Source: Galbibacter sp035306585 (GTDB lineage: Bacteria > Bacteroidota > Bacteroidia > Flavobacteriales > Flavobacteriaceae). Taken from it: a stretch of DNA of 21,529 nucleotides. This document shows positions 9,186 through 15,477 of this stretch, piece by piece. A model generated the notes under the pieces. The model had not been told where the DNA came from, searched no databases, and saw nothing but the letters and a program-made list of their open reading frames with translations. Within the stretch, counting starts at the first letter, position 1; each line of letters starts with the position of its first letter. Position numbers and translations under genes: made by a program. The DNA lies in assembly GCF_035306585.1 (NCBI RefSeq), contig NZ_DATGNU010000131.1, forward strand, positions 1-21,529, in the 5' to 3' direction.

Positions 9186-9752
9186 TTAAGTAGCCTTAAG
9201 CCAATTGTTTAGGATTTGTTTTCCCTGTGGTGTAAGAACTGATTCTGGGTGGTATTGCACCCCGCATACATCATATTGCGCATGTCTTAGGGACATTACC
9301 TGTCCATTTTCATCATAAGAAGTTGGAATTAATACCGCTGGAAGATTTGGATCGACAACCCAACTGTGATAACGCCCAACTTTGATCTGATTTGGAAGGT
9401 CTTTATAGATAGGATCCTCTCTCACGATTGAAATGGTTGTGGCAACCCCGTGATACACCTGTGGTATATTGATTAATTTTCCACCGAAAACCTCCCCAAT
9501 GGCTTGTTGTCCAAGGCACACCCCGAGAATACTCTTTGTCGGTGCATAGGTTCTAATGATGTCTTTTAAAAGGCCAGCCTCATCTGGGATACCTGGCCCA
9601 GGGGATAGTACGATTTTATCAAAGGGCGCTACCTGGTCCAGGGTGAGTTGGTCATTTCTTTTGACTGTTACCTCTTGACCTAGATCCTCTAGGTAATGTA
9701 CTAGATTATAGGTAAAACTATCGTAATTGTCTAGGACTAAAATTCTTTTCAT
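9186..9752 (-). CDS. trpG: Anthranilate synthase component II (glutamine amidotransferase)
   Basis: Releases ammonia from glutamine for TrpE. The 188-residue class I glutaminase has the nucleophile in GVCLGQQA (Cys79), the oxyanion loop SPGPG, and the His168/Glu170 pair in YHPESVLT. The same protein type can also serve p-aminobenzoate synthase, but its place five bases after trpE in a full trp operon supports the tryptophan role. The ATG at 9752 gives a normal N-terminus (MKRILVLDNYDSFTYN). Confidence 0.95.
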   Translation of the reverse strand: MKRILVLDNYDSFTYNLVHYLEDLGQEVTVKRNDQLTLDQVAPFDKIVLSPGPGIPDEAGLLKDIIRTYAPTKSILGVCLGQQAIGEVFGGKLINIPQVYHGVATTISIVREDPIYKDLPNQIKVGRYHSWVVDPNLPAVLIPTSYDENGQVMSLRHAQYDVCGVQYHPESVLTPQGKQILNNWLKAT

Positions 9753-9757
9753 TTTCG

Positions 9758-11158
9758 CTAAATGTCTTCTGCCATTTGCATGGCCTTATTTAATGCTCCT
9801 AATTTGTTAAAGGTCTCTTGTAGTTCACTCTCGGGATTGGATCCTGATACTATCCCAGCGCCTGCTCTGTAATACAGGTGGTGGTTTTTACTTAAAAAGG
9901 TTCGAATCATAATGGCGTGGTTGAAGTTGCCGTGAAAATCCATAAACCCAATCGCTCCTCCGTAGTAATCGCGGTTACTTCGTTCATATGTATCGATCAG
10001 CTGCATGGCCATATGTTTTGGAGCGCCACTTAAGGTTCCAGCAGGGAAGGTATCGGCAACCACGCGCATGGTGGGTGTTTGTTTTTTCTTAAAAGCGGTA
10101 ACCTTTGATACAAGGTGTATCACGTGGGAAAAGAATTGGACTTCTCTATAGGTTTCTACTTTTACTGAATTGCCGTTCCTACTCAAATCATTTCTGGCCA
10201 AATCCACCAGCATCACATGCTCACTATTTTCTTTGTCATCCTCGGAGAGCTCTTTGGCAAGCTCCGCATCTTTTTCATCATTTCCAGTACGTTTAAAGGT
10301 GCCTGCGATGGGATGTATTTCTGCTTTCTCATCCTTTATAATGAGTTGCGCCTCTGGGGAGCTTCCGAATATTTTAAAATCTCCATAATCAAAGTAAAAT
10401 AAATAGGGGGATGGGTTAATGGAGCGCAAGGCGCGGTAGACATTAAACTCATCTCCTTTAAATTGCTGCTCAAAACGACGGCTGAGCACTAACTGAAACA
10501 CATCCCCACGATGACAATGTTCTTTAGCCCTTTCCACTAAAGCTCTATAATCTCCGTCTGTGAGTTTTGAACTCGGCGCTCCTACCTTTTCAAAATTATA
10601 AGACGAGAAATTTTTCGCCTTTAAGAGTTGGTTGATCTCCTCTATATTGGAGGCGCTCTGATGGCAATGGCAAAAGATATAAGCCTGGTTGTTAAAGTGA
10701 TTAATGGCGATAATGTTTTGGTAGATCGCATAGTAAATGTCTGGGATATCTAAGGCATCTTGCTTTTTGTCGATATCGATGTCCTCAAAGTAACGAACCG
10801 CATCGTAGGCGATGTAACCGAAAAGTCCATTGTTTATAAATTTAAAACTATTGGAGTCTGTTTCAAAGCGTTGAGAAAACGCTGTAATTCGCTCTGGAAC
10901 ATTGGTGTTTGGATCGATGGGGGTCTGCGAATAGGTCCCATCAGGGTATTGCTCTACAATGGTTTGATTTTCCACCTTGATCGAGGCGATAGGGTTAAAA
11001 CATATATAGGAGAAACTATTGTTATTGGCATGGTAGTCACTACTTTCCAATAGGATGCTATTGGGGTATCGATCCCGTATTTTCAGATAGACACTCACCG
11101 GGGTTATGGTATCCGATAGGATCTGTTTGAAGTGTGTTTTTAATGGATATGTTTTCAT
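9758..11158 (-). CDS. trpE: Anthranilate synthase component I
   Basis: Converts chorismate and ammonia to anthranilate, the first committed step. The 466-residue protein has the N-terminal LLES motif (residues 36-39) used by TrpE enzymes for feedback binding of L-Trp, and the chorismate-binding core with SRRF, FGSSPE, HPIAGT, EHVMLVDLARNDLS, GTLSGAPKHMAM, and the C-terminal AGIVSGSNPESELQETFNK. First structural gene of the operon. The leader upstream holds a Trp-rich peptide and terminator, so both enzyme activity and transcription appear to be set by tryptophan. Confidence 0.97.
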   Translation of the reverse strand: MKTYPLKTHFKQILSDTITPVSVYLKIRDRYPNSILLESSDYHANNNSFSYICFNPIASIKVENQTIVEQYPDGTYSQTPIDPNTNVPERITAFSQRFETDSNSFKFINNGLFGYIAYDAVRYFEDIDIDKKQDALDIPDIYYAIYQNIIAINHFNNQAYIFCHCHQSASNIEEINQLLKAKNFSSYNFEKVGAPSSKLTDGDYRALVERAKEHCHRGDVFQLVLSRRFEQQFKGDEFNVYRALRSINPSPYLFYFDYGDFKIFGSSPEAQLIIKDEKAEIHPIAGTFKRTGNDEKDAELAKELSEDDKENSEHVMLVDLARNDLSRNGNSVKVETYREVQFFSHVIHLVSKVTAFKKKQTPTMRVVADTFPAGTLSGAPKHMAMQLIDTYERSNRDYYGGAIGFMDFHGNFNHAIMIRTFLSKNHHLYYRAGAGIVSGSNPESELQETFNKLGALNKAMQMAEDI

Positions 11159-11191
11159 TTGAAATACCGTAAATTATTTTATTTTAAACAT

Positions 11192-11223
11192 AAAAAAAGG
11201 CTTGTCGTGATTGACAAGCCTTT
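11192..11223 (-). terminator. Attenuator terminator of the trp operon leader
   Basis: On the trp strand, an 8-base perfect stem (GGCTTGTC 11220-11213 with GACAAGCC 11206-11199) encloses the loop AATCAC and is followed by seven T residues (11198-11192); three A residues before the stem (11223-11221) can extend it against the T-run. This is a textbook intrinsic terminator placed 33 bases before the trpE start and 37 bases after the leader-peptide stop, so it would stop transcription before trpE when it forms. Confidence 0.9.
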
Positions 11224-11267
11224 CGTATTATTTTTCAAAATACACTAATAGGATGCTAGCTCACGAC
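11204..11267 (-). promoter_or_regulatory. Candidate antiterminator pairing in the trp leader
   Basis: The last seven bases of the leader-peptide frame, GTCGTGA (11267-11261, including the stop codon), are the exact complement of TCACGAC (11210-11204), which is the terminator loop plus the first three bases of its 3' arm. Pairing would block the terminator. A ribosome stalled on the Trp codons leaves GTCGTGA exposed; one that reaches the stop codon covers it. A small hairpin with a GAAA loop (GTATT 11243-11239 with AATAC 11229-11225) sits between. The pairing is read from sequence; its role is inferred. Confidence 0.5.
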
Positions 11268-11317
11268 TTTTGACGTAAGTTGTACCACCACCATGTATTT
11301 CTTCTTATTGCTCTCAT
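11261..11317 (-). CDS. trpL: trp operon leader peptide with three consecutive Trp codons
   Basis: A short frame of 18 codons starting at ATG 11317 encodes MRAIRRNTWWWYNLRQKS, stop TGA at 11263-11261. Three successive TGG codons (11293-11285) sit in the middle, followed by Tyr. The frame lies between a good promoter and a terminator, ahead of trpE. This is the arrangement of ribosome-mediated attenuation: a ribosome stalled at the Trp codons when charged tRNA-Trp is scarce leaves the 3' part of the frame free to pair. The peptide has no expected function of its own. The start codon is only eight bases past the -7 box, so the message is nearly leaderless. Identification rests on codon content and position. 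Confidence 0.85.
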   Translation of the reverse strand: MRAIRRNTWWWYNLRQKS

Positions 11318-11325
11318 TGATGGCT

Positions 11326-11355
11326 CAAATATATAAAACTAAATTAAGTTGTCAA
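11326..11355 (-). promoter_or_regulatory. trp operon promoter, Bacteroidota type
   Basis: On the trp strand, TTGAC (11355-11351) is followed after 19 bases (counted from the TTG) by TATATTTG (11333-11326), an exact match to the TAnnTTTG -7 consensus. The expected transcript start is near 11321-11323, which makes a leader of about 160 bases before trpE. Confidence 0.8.
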
Positions 11356-11412
11356 ACAAAAAAATGAATTTACAACGAAATAAGATTTAAACGTGACATT
11401 CATCTATAAAGC

Positions 11413-11442
11413 AATACAGGCAGCCCACGGGCTGCCTGTATT
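11413..11442 (-). terminator. Perfect 14-base inverted repeat after the YceI gene
   Basis: The arms aatacaggcagccc (11413-11426) and gggctgcctgtatt (11429-11442) are perfect complements separated by only two bases, 40 bases beyond the YceI-gene stop. Only a poor T-tract follows on that strand. It is probably the end of the marR-nitroreductase-yceI transcript and insulates it from the trp promoter some 60 bases on. Confidence 0.6.
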
Positions 11443-11481
11443 AACACTTAACTATAGCATAGTAAACATTGGTACTTTCCT

Positions 11482-12054
11482 TTAGAAAACTAAATCTACA
11501 TTTAAGTCAAATTCGTCATAGATCGTTTTATCACCAAGGTTGTCAAAGAAACTTCCTGAACCGTAACGGATGTTATACTTCGATCGGTCGATTTTTAAGT
11601 TTGCCGTAGCTTTGCTTCCGTAAACGGAGATTTCAAAATCAACTGGCAGTGTTTTACCTTTAATGGTTAAGTCTCCAGTAGCATCGTATGAATTCTTACC
11701 ACTAGCGGTAACCTTGGTGATTTTTAAAGTGGCAGTGGGATATTTTTCAACTCCAAAGAAATCATCAGATTTCAGGTGTCCATCCAATTGATCTTTATAT
11801 TCACCAGAGAGGTCAGTGGTATTGATGGAGTTCATATCAACGATGAATTCACCCCCAGTTAATACATCTGCTTGAAACTCTAAGAAACCACTCTTTAGGT
11901 CGATTGTACCGTAATGGGAACCTGTTACTTTGTAGCCTTTCCAGTGGACTTGGCTTTGTTTTACATTGACTTCTTTGGTTACTACATCAACAAATGCACT
12001 AGCACCCATGGCTACCGCTAGCACTACTACGGAGTTTAAAATTCGTTTTTTCAT
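11482..12054 (-). CDS. Secreted YceI-family lipid-binding-like protein
   Basis: A 190-residue protein with a signal peptide (KKR, then a hydrophobic run ending GASAF) and a YceI-type lipocalin-like beta-barrel: SQVHWKGYKVTGSHYGTID, the ADVLTGGEFIVDMNSI strand, LKSDDFFGVEKYPTATLKIT, and the terminal DEFDLNVDLVF. YceI proteins bind isoprenoid or other long lipids in the periplasm; the ligand here is unknown. It is the last of three genes on this strand (MarR, nitroreductase, YceI), 45 bases after the nitroreductase, and is probably in the same regulon. No clear promoter of its own was seen. Confidence 0.9.
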   Translation of the reverse strand: MKKRILNSVVVLAVAMGASAFVDVVTKEVNVKQSQVHWKGYKVTGSHYGTIDLKSGFLEFQADVLTGGEFIVDMNSINTTDLSGEYKDQLDGHLKSDDFFGVEKYPTATLKITKVTASGKNSYDATGDLTIKGKTLPVDFEISVYGSKATANLKIDRSKYNIRYGSGSFFDNLGDKTIYDEFDLNVDLVF

Positions 12055-12099
12055 TTCTTATTTCGCTTTTTGTTAAAATTTAATTATTTGATTGTTGTG

Positions 12100-12732
12100 T
12101 TATATAGTGATGAAGAGTTCTTCTTCAGGTTTTCTAACCTTTTGATAGTGTTGGGTAGGATCCTGGGCGGATCGGTATCCCAATGCTGCTATTACACTGG
12201 GCGTTAGGTTCAATTCTTTTAAATTTAGTACTTGCGCTACTTTAGCGGCATCAAACCCTTCCATGGGACAACTATCGATTTTTAAATCTGCGGCGGCGGA
12301 AAGAAGGTTTCCAAGGGCGATATAGGTTTGTTTGGCCGCCCAAACCTCCCGAGCGTCTTGCGATAACCCATCCACCACACTGTTCATTAAATTTGAGAAG
12401 CCTTCTAGTTGCTCGTTTTGCAGCCCTCTGGTCTTGCGGATGTTGGCTATATAAGAGGCAATGTGTTTTGCGTTTAAATCAGATACATTGGCAAAAACCA
12501 CCACATGGGAAGAGTCCACTAATTGTGGTTGCCCAAAGGCCGCCTCTTTTAATTGTTCTTTAACCTTTGGATCGGAAATAATTAAAACCTTATACGGTTG
12601 TAGCCCGTAGGAGGAAGCAGACAATTGGATGGCTTCCTTTAAGAGGCCAATAGCTTCGTCTGAAATTTTTTTAGTGGCGTCGAATAGCTTGGTAGCATAG
12701 CGCCATTTTAAGTTTTTATTGTATGTACTCAT
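12100..12732 (-). CDS. NAD(P)H-dependent nitroreductase, NfsB-like
   Basis: A 210-residue flavin reductase of the nitroreductase family. The N-terminal LKWRYATKLFD matches the FMN-contact region, ASSYGLQPYKVLII the second FMN loop, and WAAKQTYIALGNLLSAAADLKIDSCPMEGFD and ALGYRS the dimer and cofactor parts; the layout follows E. coli NfsB closely. Such enzymes reduce nitroaromatics, quinones or related electrophiles. It lies 48 bases after marR, with a perfect 20-base palindrome in the gap, so it is the likely main target of that repressor. Natural substrate unknown. Confidence 0.92.
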   Translation of the reverse strand: MSTYNKNLKWRYATKLFDATKKISDEAIGLLKEAIQLSASSYGLQPYKVLIISDPKVKEQLKEAAFGQPQLVDSSHVVVFANVSDLNAKHIASYIANIRKTRGLQNEQLEGFSNLMNSVVDGLSQDAREVWAAKQTYIALGNLLSAAADLKIDSCPMEGFDAAKVAQVLNLKELNLTPSVIAALGYRSAQDPTQHYQKVRKPEEELFITI

Positions 12733-12746
12733 CGCTTTTTAGTTTG

Positions 12747-12766
12747 ATAGTTGTATATACAACTAT
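12747..12766. promoter_or_regulatory. Perfect 20-base palindrome, probable MarR operator
   Basis: ATAGTTGTATATACAACTAT reads the same on both strands. It lies between marR and the nitroreductase gene, 14 bases before the nitroreductase start. Size and symmetry fit a MarR-family dimer site, and a 15/20 copy overlaps the marR start (13226-13245). The link to this MarR protein is inference from position. Confidence 0.75.
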
Positions 12767-12780
12767 TGATTAAAAAATTT

Positions 12781-13230
12781 TTAGCTTCTAATTTTATCTA
12801 GTAACTCATTGAGGGTTTCTGCCTCCTTTGTACTTAGTTTTTCAATAAATGAATCGTTGAGGGCCTTCATAGGACCATCTAATTGTTGTAGAATATCAAG
12901 TCCTTTTTGGGTGATCGTAATATCTACTTTGCGTCTATTTTTTTTACACACCCTGCGTTGCACCATATCTTTAGCGATTAATTTGTCCACAAGTCTTGTG
13001 GTGTTGCTCATTTTGCAAATCATACGCTCCTGTACACAACTCAAACTCGCAGGGACGCCTTTTTGCCCCCTTAAAATTCGCAGTACATTAAATTGTTCTG
13101 AGGACAAATCAAAAGGTTTGAGCACCTCGGAGGATTTGTCTTGAACTAAATTTGAAGTGTACAACAAATTCAGCACCGTCTTTAACTCGAGTGAAATACC
13201 TTTGGATTTTATAATGTCTTCTATCTTCAT
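12781..13230 (-). CDS. MarR-family transcriptional regulator
   Basis: A 149-residue winged-helix repressor: N-terminal dimer helices, the helix-turn-helix and recognition helix in ASLSCVQERMICKMSNTTRLVDKL (split about residues 61-84), a basic wing VCKKNRRKVDITIT, and a C-terminal dimer helix. Three cysteines (65, 72 and 95) lie in or next to the DNA-binding domain, so thiol sensing of electrophiles or oxidants is possible but not shown. It heads a three-gene set with a nitroreductase and a YceI protein, the usual company of quinone- or electrophile-responsive MarR proteins. Palindromes at its own start and before the nitroreductase suggest autorepression. Confidence 0.92.
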   Translation of the reverse strand: MKIEDIIKSKGISLELKTVLNLLYTSNLVQDKSSEVLKPFDLSSEQFNVLRILRGQKGVPASLSCVQERMICKMSNTTRLVDKLIAKDMVQRRVCKKNRRKVDITITQKGLDILQQLDGPMKALNDSFIEKLSTKEAETLNELLDKIRS

Positions 13231-13245
13231 TGTATCGACAACTAT
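13226..13245. promoter_or_regulatory. Second, degenerate MarR operator overlapping the marR start
   Basis: On the + strand TTCATTGTATCGACAACTAT matches the 12747-12766 palindrome at 15 of 20 positions, with the right half ACAACTAT intact. It spans the marR start codon and 5' end of the message, just downstream of a TACATTTG -7 box on the - strand (13261-13254). Occupancy would block marR expression. Confidence 0.6.
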
Positions 13246-13321
13246 TGTAGGTACAAATGTAATGCAATTTTGATATGGAATTGATAAAAAAATGTTAAAT
13301 GTAGCGATGCGTATCAGACAC

Positions 13322-13352
13322 TTGTTAAATTTAGTGCTGTAATTTACATTTC
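13322..13352 (+). promoter_or_regulatory. Promoter for the thioredoxin-like gene pair
   Basis: TTG (13322-13324), 20 bases, then TACATTTC (13345-13352), one base off the TAnnTTTG consensus. The ATG follows seven bases later, so the 5' untranslated region would be only a few bases. Confidence 0.5.
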
Positions 13353-13359
13353 TGCTACA

Positions 13360-13908
13360 ATGAGGCGCTTGGGTTTATTGATGGTTTTGGTGGCTTTTGT
13401 TTCCTGTAAATCAGGGGAGCATAGTATGAATTATTCTTTTGTTGATTATGAAACGGCCAAACCACATCAGCTATTGTCTACTTCCTATTGCGATATTCCA
13501 GTGTACACTTTCGATGAATTTGAAAAGCTTTTAAAGGTGCATCCTCAGAAGACCTACGTGGTAAACTTTTGGGCTACCTGGTGTAAGCCTTGTGTGAAGG
13601 AGATTCCCTACTTTGAAAAACTTCAAAGCACCTATAGCAGTCAAGAGGTGGAAGTGGTGCTGGTAAGTTTGGATTTCCCTAGCAAAGTGGACAGCCAACT
13701 GCTTCCTTTTCTGGAAGAGCATCATCTTAGAAGCCAGGTAATTCTCCTTGATGATCCCCATCAAAATCGTTGGATCCCGAAAATTGATAAGGATTGGTCT
13801 GGAGCGATTCCTGCAACACTAATTTTTAATGCAAACAGACGTTCGTTTTATGAAAAATCATTTACCTTTATGAGTCTGGAGGCTGAGCTTCAGGACTTTT
13901 TAAACTAA
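13360..13908 (+). CDS. TlpA-like thioredoxin-fold lipoprotein
   Basis: A 182-residue protein with a lipoprotein signal (lipobox FVSC, Cys16) and a thioredoxin domain: VVNFWATWCKPC with redox Cys75 and Cys78, the VVLVSLDFPSK strand and the cis-Pro segment AIPATLIF. It resembles TlpA/ResA proteins that reduce or exchange disulfides on the periplasmic side, for example in cytochrome c maturation or protein repair; the partner is unknown. It probably forms an operon with the next thioredoxin-fold gene, 36 bases downstream. The ATG at 13360 gives a signal peptide from residue 1. Confidence 0.9.
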   Translation: MRRLGLLMVLVAFVSCKSGEHSMNYSFVDYETAKPHQLLSTSYCDIPVYTFDEFEKLLKVHPQKTYVVNFWATWCKPCVKEIPYFEKLQSTYSSQEVEVVLVSLDFPSKVDSQLLPFLEEHHLRSQVILLDDPHQNRWIPKIDKDWSGAIPATLIFNANRRSFYEKSFTFMSLEAELQDFLN

Positions 13909-13944
13909 TTTAAACTTTGTTAACTAATTAAACCTAAACAAAAA

Positions 13945-14556
13945 ATGAATATGATCAGAATGCTTTTAGTGCTTATGGCCGTCTCGGGTTTATTTGCCTT
14001 TAGTCCCCCAGACCATAGAGCTGAAGGGTATTCGATTGGGGATATAGCAGCGGATTTTTCCTTAAAGAATGTGGACGGTGATATGATTTCACTCTCGGAT
14101 TATAGTGCGGCCAAGGGGTTTTTGGTGATTTTTACATGTAATAGTTGTCCTTATGCCAATGCGTATGAGGACCGCATTATTGCGTTGGATAAAAAATATA
14201 AATCCTCTGGGGTGCCCGTGATCGCTATAAACCCGAACAACCCCAAGTATCGACCTGAGGATAGTTTTGAAAGTATGCAAAAGCGCGCCCAAGAGAAGGC
14301 TTATACCTTTCCATATCTAATGGATGTGAAACAGGAAGTCTTTCCTCTTTACGGTGCAAAACGAACCCCGCACTGTTTTCTATTAGAGAAAACCGATTCC
14401 GGCAATGTCGTTCGTTATATCGGTGCTATCGATGATAATTATCAGGACGCCATGGAAGTAGAAGTGCGTTATGTGGAAGATGCTATTGAGGCCATGTTAT
14501 CCGGGCGTGAAATTCAAATCGAAATAACCAAGGCTATTGGTTGTTCAATTAAATAA
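13945..14556 (+). CDS. Exported thioredoxin-family protein (peroxiredoxin-like subgroup)
   Basis: A 203-residue protein with an N-terminal signal peptide (hydrophobic MLLVLMAVSGLFAF) and an AhpC/TSA-like redoxin domain: GDIAADFSLKNVDG, then LVIFTCNSCPYANAYEDRI with the CxxC pair Cys65/Cys68, NPNNP, and cis-Pro in RTPHCFLL (Pro142, with a further Cys144). The FTCNxCPYxxAYExR motif is typical of a conserved but poorly studied thioredoxin-like family. It lies just after a TlpA-like gene, suggesting a shared extracytoplasmic redox task. A last Cys lies three residues from the C-terminus (GCSIK). Confidence 0.88.
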   Translation: MNMIRMLLVLMAVSGLFAFSPPDHRAEGYSIGDIAADFSLKNVDGDMISLSDYSAAKGFLVIFTCNSCPYANAYEDRIIALDKKYKSSGVPVIAINPNNPKYRPEDSFESMQKRAQEKAYTFPYLMDVKQEVFPLYGAKRTPHCFLLEKTDSGNVVRYIGAIDDNYQDAMEVEVRYVEDAIEAMLSGREIQIEITKAIGCSIK

Positions 14557-14574
14557 TTATCCATTGGATTTATA

Positions 14575-14582
14575 TAACTTTG
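14575..14582 (+). promoter_or_regulatory. -7 promoter element upstream of the rhodanese gene
   Basis: TAACTTTG matches the TAnnTTTG consensus. A -33 TTG at the right spacing was not found. It would give a message with a 5' region of about 50 bases that contains a seven-codon frame at 14587-14610. Confidence 0.4.
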
Positions 14583-14636
14583 CACCATGGAAGGGAACTT
14601 CTATTTTTAATTTTAATTTAAAATACAATATATATT

Positions 14637-14951
14637 ATGGTCGAGTTGACACAAGAAGAGTGGTTAGAACAACTTCAAAATGATGACAATGCAGTGATTT
14701 TGGATGTACGTACAGACGAAGAGTTGGAAGAGGGGTATATTCCAAATGCTATCCATATTGATATCTATAAAGGGCAAGGTTTTATAGATGAGGTCGAAAA
14801 ACTGGATAAGTCTAAGAACTATTTTGTGTACTGTCGCTCTGGAAAACGTAGCGCTCAGGCTTGCCTTTTGATGAACCAGCATGGTTTTGAGAACACCAAC
14901 AACCTACTCGGTGGTTTTATGGAGTGGGAGGGCGAGATCACGCAGGATTAA
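14637..14951 (+). CDS. Single-domain rhodanese-like sulfurtransferase
   Basis: A 104-residue cytoplasmic protein consisting of one rhodanese domain: VILDVRTDEELEEGYIPNAIHID, then the active-site loop YCRSGKRSA with catalytic Cys66, and the C-terminal LLGGFMEWEGEI. Such proteins carry a persulfide on the Cys and pass sulfur to acceptors (GlpE/PspE type); the physiological acceptor is unknown. It follows the two thioredoxin-fold genes by 80 bases but has its own -7 box, and a clear terminator follows it. Confidence 0.93.
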   Translation: MVELTQEEWLEQLQNDDNAVILDVRTDEELEEGYIPNAIHIDIYKGQGFIDEVEKLDKSKNYFVYCRSGKRSAQACLLMNQHGFENTNNLLGGFMEWEGEITQD

Positions 14952-14975
14952 ATGTATTGAGATTTTAGATCATTA

Positions 14976-14997
14976 GGGTGGGGATCCACCCTTTTTT
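14976..14997 (+). terminator. Intrinsic terminator of the rhodanese gene
   Basis: GGGTGG (14976-14981), loop GGAT, CCACCC (14986-14991), then six T residues: a compact GC-rich stem with a T-run, 24 bases after the stop codon. Confidence 0.9.
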
Positions 14998-15023
14998 CTC
15001 TGTAGTACTTTCAAGGTACTTAA

Positions 15024-15031
15024 TACCTTTG
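15024..15031 (+). promoter_or_regulatory. -7 promoter element four bases before the PspC-like gene
   Basis: TACCTTTG matches the TAnnTTTG consensus and is followed by GTGT and the ATG at 15036, so the transcript should start at or within a base or two of the start codon. No TTG was found at the -33 position. Confidence 0.55.
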
Positions 15032-15035
15032 TGTT

Positions 15036-15263
15036 ATGATTTCACTTCAAAGAATACGATACTATTTTGAGAAGAACGGTTATGCAGTGTCTTCTCGTGT
15101 GGCGGAACGACTTGGTATGAAAACCAAGAATGTTCGCCTTTTCTTCATCTATGCTTGCTTTGCTACACTAGGAATCTGGTTTTTGGTGTATCTTAATTTG
15201 GCCTTCTGGCTTAAAATTAAAGATTTGGTATATACCAAAAGATCTTCTGTTTTTGACTTATAA
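15036..15263 (+). CDS. Small PspC-type inner-membrane protein
   Basis: A 75-residue protein. The N-terminal third is basic and amphipathic (RIRYYFEKNGYAVSSRVAERLGMKTKNVR); then one hydrophobic segment of about 25 residues (LFFIYACFATLGIWFLVYLNLAFWL) and a short tail ending KRSSVFDL. The layout (small helical part, then VRLFFIYACFATLGIWFLVY) fits the PspC domain of phage-shock membrane regulators, in the shortened form often found in flavobacteria. Role unknown; envelope-stress sensing is only suggested by the family. Flanked by a terminator upstream and a 214-base gap downstream, so probably transcribed alone, as a leaderless message. Confidence 0.75.
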   Translation: MISLQRIRYYFEKNGYAVSSRVAERLGMKTKNVRLFFIYACFATLGIWFLVYLNLAFWLKIKDLVYTKRSSVFDL

Positions 15264-15477
15264 TCTGCTGGGGTTACCTACTGTGAACTGATGGATTTGA
15301 ATTTTTAGTTTAAATCCTAGAGGAATTTCATTTGTTTTAGTTTTCTGCTTTTAATCGGACCGCTATTGAATAAAAACTAGATTTAACGGGTGAAATTTGA
15401 ATAAGAGTCATTTTTTTAGGATATTGTTCGGCGTTTAAAGCTAATTTAAAAATAACATAACAAAAACTTAATCTTAT

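Noticed and set aside
10105..11053. Several 60-97 codon frames on the + strand opposite trpE
   Set aside because: They follow the codon pattern of trpE in reverse and show no signal, motif or start context.
12091..12110. A possible third MarR site before yceI (attgttgtgttatatagtga)
   Set aside because: Only the left half resembles the operator (ATxGTTGT); the right half does not match, so it is likely chance.
12809..13144. A 111-codon open frame on the + strand opposite marR
   Set aside because: It is antisense to a clear MarR protein and its translation has no family features.
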